Shown here: positions 58,869-64,000 of the stretch, one piece after another
Layout: the number at the start of each line of letters is the position of its first letter
How positions within the stretch are numbered: the first letter of the stretch is position 1
NCBI RefSeq assembly: GCF_018390515.1
Contig: NZ_JAHBBK010000006.1
Coordinates: 1 to 64,000 of the forward strand
Length of the DNA: 64,000 nt
Source: Mucilaginibacter sp. Bleaf8
GTDB taxonomy: Bacteria > Bacteroidota > Bacteroidia > Sphingobacteriales > Sphingobacteriaceae
Direction of reading: 5' to 3'
The notes under the pieces: generated by a model
The model's input: only the letters and a program-made list of their open reading frames with translations
Told to the model about the DNA's origin: nothing
Database searches by the model: none
Position numbers and translations under genes: made by a program

Positions 58869-61355
58869 ATGAACATCATCAACTTGAGCGATTCGGTAAA
58901 AACAGCCGTCAGAGTAGCCCAGTCGCTGGCTAAAGAATACCATCATAAAGAATTCGGACCTGCGCATTTGCTTAAGGGACTGATGCACCAGGAAGTGGGC
59001 CTGCGTAATTTTTTAAACGCAATTGGTAAGGATGCAGCCTACGTAGGCGACTGGGCCGAGGTGCGCATGGAAGATTACAGCCCGGCCATGACCGTGCCCG
59101 ATGAAATGCTGGGCAATGATGCCGTAAAGCGGGTATTTGACGAAGCCGACGATGTACGCATTAAATTAGGCTTGGACAGCATAACTCCGGTTTGTGTACT
59201 GGTTGCACTGGTAAAACCCAATATTGGCTTTGATCCGGGTCAGCTTAAATCCCTGCCCATCAAAGAAAAGGAGATACTGGATGTATACCTGCAGGATGAC
59301 AGCCTGCAGCACGCTGTAGCCCAATCGTCGCCTAACGGCGAGGCAAATGCCGCAGCTGCAGGCGCCAAAACCACCGGAGCACTGCTCAAATATTGCATTG
59401 ACCGTACCGATTTGGCCCGACAAGGAAAAATTGACCCCATTATTGGTCGCGATAGGGAAACGCGCATGGTGATGGAAATTCTAAGCCGGCGCACCAAGCC
59501 AAACGTGATGATTACCGGTGAGGCCGGCGTAGGCAAAACCGCATTGATTGACGGCTTTGCGCTGGATATTATCAATAACCAGGTACCGCAGTCACTGTTA
59601 AATGTAAGTTTATTTGAACTCGATTTAGGGTCGCTCATTGCAGGTGCATCTTACAAAGGTGAGATTGAAGACCGCCTGAAAAATATTCTGCGCGAAATTA
59701 AACAGTATGATAAAGCCATCTTGTTTATTGATGAGATACATACCCTGCTGGATAACAAAGGGCCTATAGGTGGCGGCGTGGGCAACCTGCTTAAACCCGA
59801 GTTGGCCCGTGGCGAAATCACGGTTATTGGTGCCACCACCATTGATGAATACCGCAAGATTATTGAGCCCGAACAGGCTTTTAGTCGCAGGTTTGAAGTA
59901 TTACAGGTAAACGAGCCGGATATAGATACTGCCATTAAAATGCTCGAAAAGCTGGTGCCTTATTACGAGGAGCACCATGGCCTTAAAATAAGTAATGATG
60001 CCGTACAGGATTGCGTGCGCCTGGCTAAACGGTATTTAAAAGACCGCAGGTTGCCCGATGCGGCATTTGACCTGATGGACCGCACCATGGCCGCCATACG
60101 CCTGATGAACGATACATCAGACATGACGCTTACTGAACTGAACCAGCAGTTTGGTGAACTAACCAACAAAGATGAAGAACCGGCAACCGTAGCCGATTAT
60201 AAATGGCTGTACAACCTGATGCAAAACAAAACCAGCGCTGTGCTTTTAGGCAAGCTGGAAGATGAAACGCAGGTAAGCAGCTTTGAAACGCCCGAAGAAT
60301 TTATCACCTACTTTGAGCGCAACCTGCCCAAACTGGAAACCCTTGCCCAGGAAAAGGTAAGCGAGGTGGATAAACAGGATATTGCCGCTATTATATCCTT
60401 CAAAACCGGCATACCGATGGGTAAAATTCAGGCGCAGGAAAAGGAGCGGTTGCTGAATATGGAAAGCTTCCTGAAAAAGCGGGTAGTGGGGCAGGACCAA
60501 GCGCTTAAGGCGGTAGCCGATGCCATACTGGAATCGCGCAGCGGGCTTAACAAAAAAGGCCAGCCAATCGGGTCGTTCTTTTTACTGGGGCCAACCGGTA
60601 CCGGTAAAACAGAGCTTGCCAAATCCATTGCCGACTTTTTGTTTAACGACGAAAAGGCCATGATACGGTTTGATATGTCGGAGTTTAAGGAAGAACATTC
60701 GGCTGCACTGCTTTATGGCGCCCCCCCGGGATATGTGGGTTATGAAGAAGGCGGCTTGCTGGTGAATAAAATCAGGCAGCAACCTTACGCCGTTTTACTG
60801 TTTGATGAAATAGAAAAGGCGCATCCATCTGTATTTGATATATTTTTACAGATACTGGATGAAGGTCACATGCATGACCGCTTGGGTAAAGAAGGTGATT
60901 TTTCCAACTCACTCATCCTATTTACCTCCAACATTGGCAGCGAGTGGATTGCCGAGCAGCTTAGCCAGGGGCACTTGCCAACATCCAACCAACTGATGGA
61001 AGTGATGGCAAGGCATTTCAGGCCCGAGTTTTTAGCCCGCCTTTCTGAAATTGTACCCTTTGCGCCAATATCAGAGCAAAATGTGGTCAAAATATTTGAC
61101 ATACAACTGCGGAGCCTTACCGACGCGCTGGATAAAATGGGCATTGGCTTTTCCATCAGTGACGATGCCAAAAGCATGCTCGCTTTGGGCGGCTTTACGC
61201 CTAAATATGGCGCACGGCAGCTATCCGGTGTTATCCGCAACCAGTTGCGCCGGCCCATATCCAGATATATCATTTCCGGCGAGTTAAAGAAAGGGCAAAG
61301 CATCAGCGTATCCAAAAAAACCGACACCAACGAGCTTGACTGGGTAATTAATTAA
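58869..61355 (+). CDS. tssH: T6SS AAA+ ATPase ClpV/TssH
   Basis: This 828-aa Clp-family unfoldase disassembles the contracted TssBC sheath. It has an N domain (about 5-145), D1 with Walker A GEAGVGKTAL (about 217) and Walker B ILFIDEIH, a short middle domain, and D2 with Walker A GPTGTGKTELA (about 578) and Walker B VLLFDEIEKAHPSVFD. The C-terminal D2-small domain contains PKYGARQLSGVIRNQLRRPIS. It lies 16 bp after tssR and 97 bp before tssB. The context separates it from housekeeping ClpB/ClpC. Confidence 0.95.
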   Translation: MNIINLSDSVKTAVRVAQSLAKEYHHKEFGPAHLLKGLMHQEVGLRNFLNAIGKDAAYVGDWAEVRMEDYSPAMTVPDEMLGNDAVKRVFDEADDVRIKLGLDSITPVCVLVALVKPNIGFDPGQLKSLPIKEKEILDVYLQDDSLQHAVAQSSPNGEANAAAAGAKTTGALLKYCIDRTDLARQGKIDPIIGRDRETRMVMEILSRRTKPNVMITGEAGVGKTALIDGFALDIINNQVPQSLLNVSLFELDLGSLIAGASYKGEIEDRLKNILREIKQYDKAILFIDEIHTLLDNKGPIGGGVGNLLKPELARGEITVIGATTIDEYRKIIEPEQAFSRRFEVLQVNEPDIDTAIKMLEKLVPYYEEHHGLKISNDAVQDCVRLAKRYLKDRRLPDAAFDLMDRTMAAIRLMNDTSDMTLTELNQQFGELTNKDEEPATVADYKWLYNLMQNKTSAVLLGKLEDETQVSSFETPEEFITYFERNLPKLETLAQEKVSEVDKQDIAAIISFKTGIPMGKIQAQEKERLLNMESFLKKRVVGQDQALKAVADAILESRSGLNKKGQPIGSFFLLGPTGTGKTELAKSIADFLFNDEKAMIRFDMSEFKEEHSAALLYGAPPGYVGYEEGGLLVNKIRQQPYAVLLFDEIEKAHPSVFDIFLQILDEGHMHDRLGKEGDFSNSLILFTSNIGSEWIAEQLSQGHLPTSNQLMEVMARHFRPEFLARLSEIVPFAPISEQNVVKIFDIQLRSLTDALDKMGIGFSISDDAKSMLALGGFTPKYGARQLSGVIRNQLRRPISRYIISGELKKGQSISVSKKTDTNELDWVIN

Positions 61356-61452
61356 CTATTAGCACGTTTAGAAACAATAGCAAAACATTTTTGCCCACAA
61401 TTGGGTTAACCAATAAATAAGTTTAAGAAGCTACAAACCTCATCTCTGCAAT

Positions 61453-61890
61453 ATGTTTAACTACGAAATTGGAGGAAACGAAAAGAAAGTCGATACCTCA
61501 GAAGCGTTTGGAGAAATATCCCCGAATAAAACTTTATTCATCCAGAAATTAACTGATAACGAACCCCTGCGTCCTGAAAAGGTAGAAGGGCTGAAAACCG
61601 TTGAGGAAGTATTTGAGCATTTTAAACCTAATGTTGATATATCATTAGATAAACAGGATGGCTCAACCGTAACCGAAAACCTGAAATTTCAGAACCTGGG
61701 TGATTTTGGTGTAAAAAGGCTGGTGCAGCAAAGCAACTACTTGCGTAAACTGAACATCGAACGCGAGATGTACCTGAGCATCATCAAGCAGCTGAAAACT
61801 AACAAAACGTTAAAAACCGCGCTTGATAATGAAGAGACCCGGGGCGCTTTTATCAGCGCGCTGAAAAACTTTGTGAAGGAACTGGAGTAG
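61453..61890 (+). CDS. tssB: T6SS contractile sheath small subunit TssB (VipA)
   Basis: This 145-aa protein shows the TssB pattern: VEGLKTVEEVFEHFKPNVDISL, then LKFQNLGDFGVKRLVQQS in the middle (the conserved F-x-x-L-x-D-F segment) and a helical C-terminus. TssB pairs with TssC to build the contractile sheath. The length is slightly shorter than proteobacterial VipA. The gene lies 37 bp before tssC. Confidence 0.93.
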   Translation: MFNYEIGGNEKKVDTSEAFGEISPNKTLFIQKLTDNEPLRPEKVEGLKTVEEVFEHFKPNVDISLDKQDGSTVTENLKFQNLGDFGVKRLVQQSNYLRKLNIEREMYLSIIKQLKTNKTLKTALDNEETRGAFISALKNFVKELE

Positions 61891-61927
61891 TAACCAACGA
61901 TTGACCTAAACACACCAAATTAAAAAC

Positions 61928-63316
61928 ATGGCAACACCAAATGAGCAAGCCCTGAATGATACCGCATCGGCTCAGGGTTATAAACAGGCCGAAAAGCCGG
62001 CCGTACAGGAATTATCCTTAAACCAAAGCCTCGACAAGCTTTCGCGCGTGGGCGGGTTTGATTTGCTGGAAACCACTATTGATGGTTTGCAAAACTTAAA
62101 CCCTGAACGCAAAGCCCGTAAACAGATATTTTTGACCGATGATGAAAAGAAACGTGAACGTGAGGAACTAAAACAAAAGCTTAACCAATGGATCGAAGCA
62201 CTGGAAAACGGTGGGTCGGTTGGTGAAATGGTTGAGAACAGTACCCAAAAGCTGCAACAGGTTGAAGAAAACCTGAATACCAACATCCACAACGTGTTGC
62301 AAAATACCCGTGAGCTGGAGCAGGCTTACCGCTCACTGCACCTGTTCTATAAAAACACGGAAGCCGATAAAGTGAAAAATGTGGTGTTAATGAACGCCAG
62401 CCTGGATCAGCTTAAAGAACTGGATAATCCGCGCTTTATTGAATACGTAGGCAACGAGTTAAAACAGAATTATGACAGGCTGGATCTGCGCCAAAACTAT
62501 TCACTAATGGTTGTTCCGGGTTACCTGGGATCAAACAAAGTGGTAGAGCGCTGGTCAAAAATGGCCCACGAGAATAAAGTAATGCTGGTGACCGACTTTG
62601 CCGACCTGGATCAACCCGATGATGTGGTTGACCTGTTCAGCTCAGCTAACCTTACCGGTGGCGAAGCCTTTAAAGCCAATACCATCATGACCTGTAACTG
62701 GATGGTAGGCCGCGGTAAAGTAGCCGAGGTGGGTGAAGAGGAAGATTTGTTTGTACCCGGATCAGCAGCGCTGGCAGGCAAAATGTATTATACCTTAATG
62801 TCGCAGGTTACCGCCGGTAAAAAACATGGGGCCGTAAACGAGGTTGACGGTGTGCGCTTTGACCTGAAAAAAAGTGAGATATCACACCTTGAAAAATTAG
62901 GTTTGGTACCCATGGTTAATGAGTATGGCAAGGTGATGGCTTTTTCGGCCAAAACGTTGTTCAATGGCGATAACATTGGTCTGCAAACTTACTCGGTGGT
63001 GCGCGTGTTTGACTATATTACCAAAGTACTGTTCGACTTTTTGAACCGCCGCGCTTTTGAAAACTGGAATTCAAGAACCGAGCAGGACCTGCGCTCACAG
63101 ATTGTGAAGTTTTTGGATGGTATACAAGGGCCTGACCGCCTGATAGAGCGATTTAAAATTGTTCGCTTTGAGCGCGATGAGGTACAAAAAGACCGCATCC
63201 ATTTGGATATCCATATCACGCCTTACTTCCCGGCAAAAAGCTTTGTGGTTAAACTGGATGGCCACAAAGGCGACGATGAGGGCACTGTTTGGAATACCGA
63301 ATACAACCAGCAGTAA
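61928..63316 (+). CDS. tssC: T6SS contractile sheath large subunit TssC (VipB)
   Basis: This 462-aa protein has the TssC features ELKQNYDRLDLRQNYSLMVVPGYL, MVGRGKVAEVGEEEDLFVPGSAALAGKMYY, SEISHLEKLGLVPMVNEYGK and VFDYITKVLFDFLNRRAFENW (the last is the family's C-terminal sheath helix region). The N-terminal 90 residues are a charged linker. With TssB it forms the sheath tube. The start is ATG 61928 and a terminator-like hairpin follows the stop. Confidence 0.95.
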   Translation: MATPNEQALNDTASAQGYKQAEKPAVQELSLNQSLDKLSRVGGFDLLETTIDGLQNLNPERKARKQIFLTDDEKKREREELKQKLNQWIEALENGGSVGEMVENSTQKLQQVEENLNTNIHNVLQNTRELEQAYRSLHLFYKNTEADKVKNVVLMNASLDQLKELDNPRFIEYVGNELKQNYDRLDLRQNYSLMVVPGYLGSNKVVERWSKMAHENKVMLVTDFADLDQPDDVVDLFSSANLTGGEAFKANTIMTCNWMVGRGKVAEVGEEEDLFVPGSAALAGKMYYTLMSQVTAGKKHGAVNEVDGVRFDLKKSEISHLEKLGLVPMVNEYGKVMAFSAKTLFNGDNIGLQTYSVVRVFDYITKVLFDFLNRRAFENWNSRTEQDLRSQIVKFLDGIQGPDRLIERFKIVRFERDEVQKDRIHLDIHITPYFPAKSFVVKLDGHKGDDEGTVWNTEYNQQ

Positions 63317-63335
63317 TTCTGCACTAAAAACATTT

Positions 63336-63370
63336 ATGGCTCCGTTTCTGTACATACAGAATGGAGCCAT
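63336..63370 (+). terminator. Hairpin after tssC
   Basis: ATGGCTCC (63336-63343) pairs with GGAGCCAT (63363-63370), with an inner CTGT/ACAG stem and AT-rich DNA following. It is probably an operon terminator or an attenuator separating tssC from the next gene. Confidence 0.6.
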
Positions 63371-63448
63371 ATTTATTTAACGTTAAGCAAACGTTATTGC
63401 TTACTATTGTTTTATTGCCTGCACTGCGTATTTTTACCCGGTAAATTT

Positions 63449-64000
63449 ATGAAGCAGGTAGTTCTCATTAATGCAGATATAAACAAAAGCGCTATTACAC
63501 AGGCGCTGATGGATGCCTACCGGCATGGTGCCGGGCAGGCTGAGGCTGTTATTAAAGAGATTGCTATTGCCGACCTTAAATTTAATCCCAATAAATCCCT
63601 GCCCAATAAGCTGGCTGATGCCGAACAGGATTTGAACGAAGCTATAGATAAAATAAGGTGGAGCAATCATATCGTTATTTTCTGCCCGGTTTATAAAGAT
63701 TCTATCCATTTTAAAATAAAAGGGTTTTTTGACCGCATTTTCCTGCCCGACCAGGTTTTTGTGATCAATCAGCCCCATTTTAGTAATGACTTTGCCGGTC
63801 GCTCTGCCCGTATTGTTTCCATACTGGACGAAGCCGCCTGGCACGACTGGCAAAACAGCCAGCGCACAACCTACCTGGCTATTAAACGCTCCGTGCTCGA
63901 AAAATGCCGTATTAAACCGGTACTTACCAATACTATCGGTTACCTCTATTCTCTGGATAATGCCTATGCCCAAAAGTGGCTCAAAAAGCTGCATGACTTC
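63449..64000 (+). CDS. NAD(P)H-dependent oxidoreductase, flavodoxin-like fold (partial at right edge)
   Basis: 184 codons are visible from ATG 63449 (MKQVVLINADINKSAITQAL) to the window end without a stop. IRWSNHIVIFCPVYKDSIHFKIKGFFDRIFLPDQVF matches the W-P-xxW-xxP-A-xLKGFxDRVF signature of NQO1/MdaB-type flavodoxin-fold quinone reductases, although the usual W-P-L-W-W/Y is replaced. It binds FMN or FAD in related proteins. It follows the tssC hairpin on the same strand; whether it belongs to the secretion system is unknown. Confidence 0.8.
   Translation, partial: MKQVVLINADINKSAITQALMDAYRHGAGQAEAVIKEIAIADLKFNPNKSLPNKLADAEQDLNEAIDKIRWSNHIVIFCPVYKDSIHFKIKGFFDRIFLPDQVFVINQPHFSNDFAGRSARIVSILDEAAWHDWQNSQRTTYLAIKRSVLEKCRIKPVLTNTIGYLYSLDNAYAQKWLKKLHDF

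Noticed and set aside
63434..63994. 186-aa minus-strand ORF at the right edge
   Set aside because: It is the antisense shadow of the flavodoxin-fold oxidoreductase, whose frame carries clear family motifs.

Overview
The window reads as chromosomal DNA of a Bacteroidota bacterium, most likely Sphingobacteriaceae (Mucilaginibacter/Pedobacter-like; genus is inference). The reasons are Bacteroidota -7 promoter boxes (TAnnTTTG) close to many start codons, weak ribosome binding sites, an ECF sigma/FecR/STN surface-signalling operon, a DUF4369-type TlpA protein, a GH78 rhamnosidase and a type VI secretion locus of the Bacteroidota-only subtype iii.

Layout. 1-7 kb: end of an unidentified gene, then a leftward operon of ECF sigma factor, FecR anti-sigma factor, an STN-domain beta-barrel protein without a recognisable TonB plug and a two-repeat barrel protein, followed by a lipoprotein subtilase. 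7-12 kb: NmrA-like reductase, SDR and AraC regulator, a decayed alpha/beta hydrolase, a D-threonine aldolase-family enzyme and a 55-aa ORF. 12-16.4 kb: an RsbQ-like hydrolase coupled to a multi-PAS protein that ends in an HisKA-like hairpin with no ATPase domain, then a PAS histidine kinase. 16.5-21.2 kb: LigD lacking its phosphoesterase domain, a small unknown protein, and SelO. 21.4-30 kb: a secreted TIM-barrel-like protein, TetR/SDR and HxlR/azoreductase regulator-target pairs with visible operators, a GH78 alpha-L-rhamnosidase and a TlpA-like thioredoxin.

29.8-33 kb: a three-gene operon (SPFH protein, possible tubby/LURP-like protein, 56-aa ribbon-helix-helix protein) with a palindrome at its promoter, a divergent tRNA-Gln with tRNA-like debris, a small conserved-looking protein, and a non-coding array of TGTACC/TGTTCC hexamers repeated every 9-10 bp. 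33-38 kb: AraC, hexapeptide acetyltransferase, zinc alcohol dehydrogenase, cupin, Crp/Fnr regulator, SMR exporter and GNAT, which looks like a stress/detoxification island. 38-49 kb: two large orphan PAS histidine kinases flanking a methyltransferase, an RluA-family pseudouridine synthase with a long N-terminal extension, and KatG.

48.8-64 kb: T6SS-iii. TssK and TssN (minus), TssG (plus), TssF and TssE (minus), then a rightward run of two TssO-like membrane proteins, a PKD membrane protein, TssR, ClpV/TssH, TssB and TssC. These supply baseplate, envelope, disassembly and sheath parts. No Hcp, VgrG or effector is seen before the right edge, where a flavodoxin-fold oxidoreductase is cut off.

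The best candidates for something undescribed are the helically phased hexamer array upstream of the AraC gene, the SPFH/RHH operon with its promoter palindrome, and the RsbQ-PAS-HisKA module.
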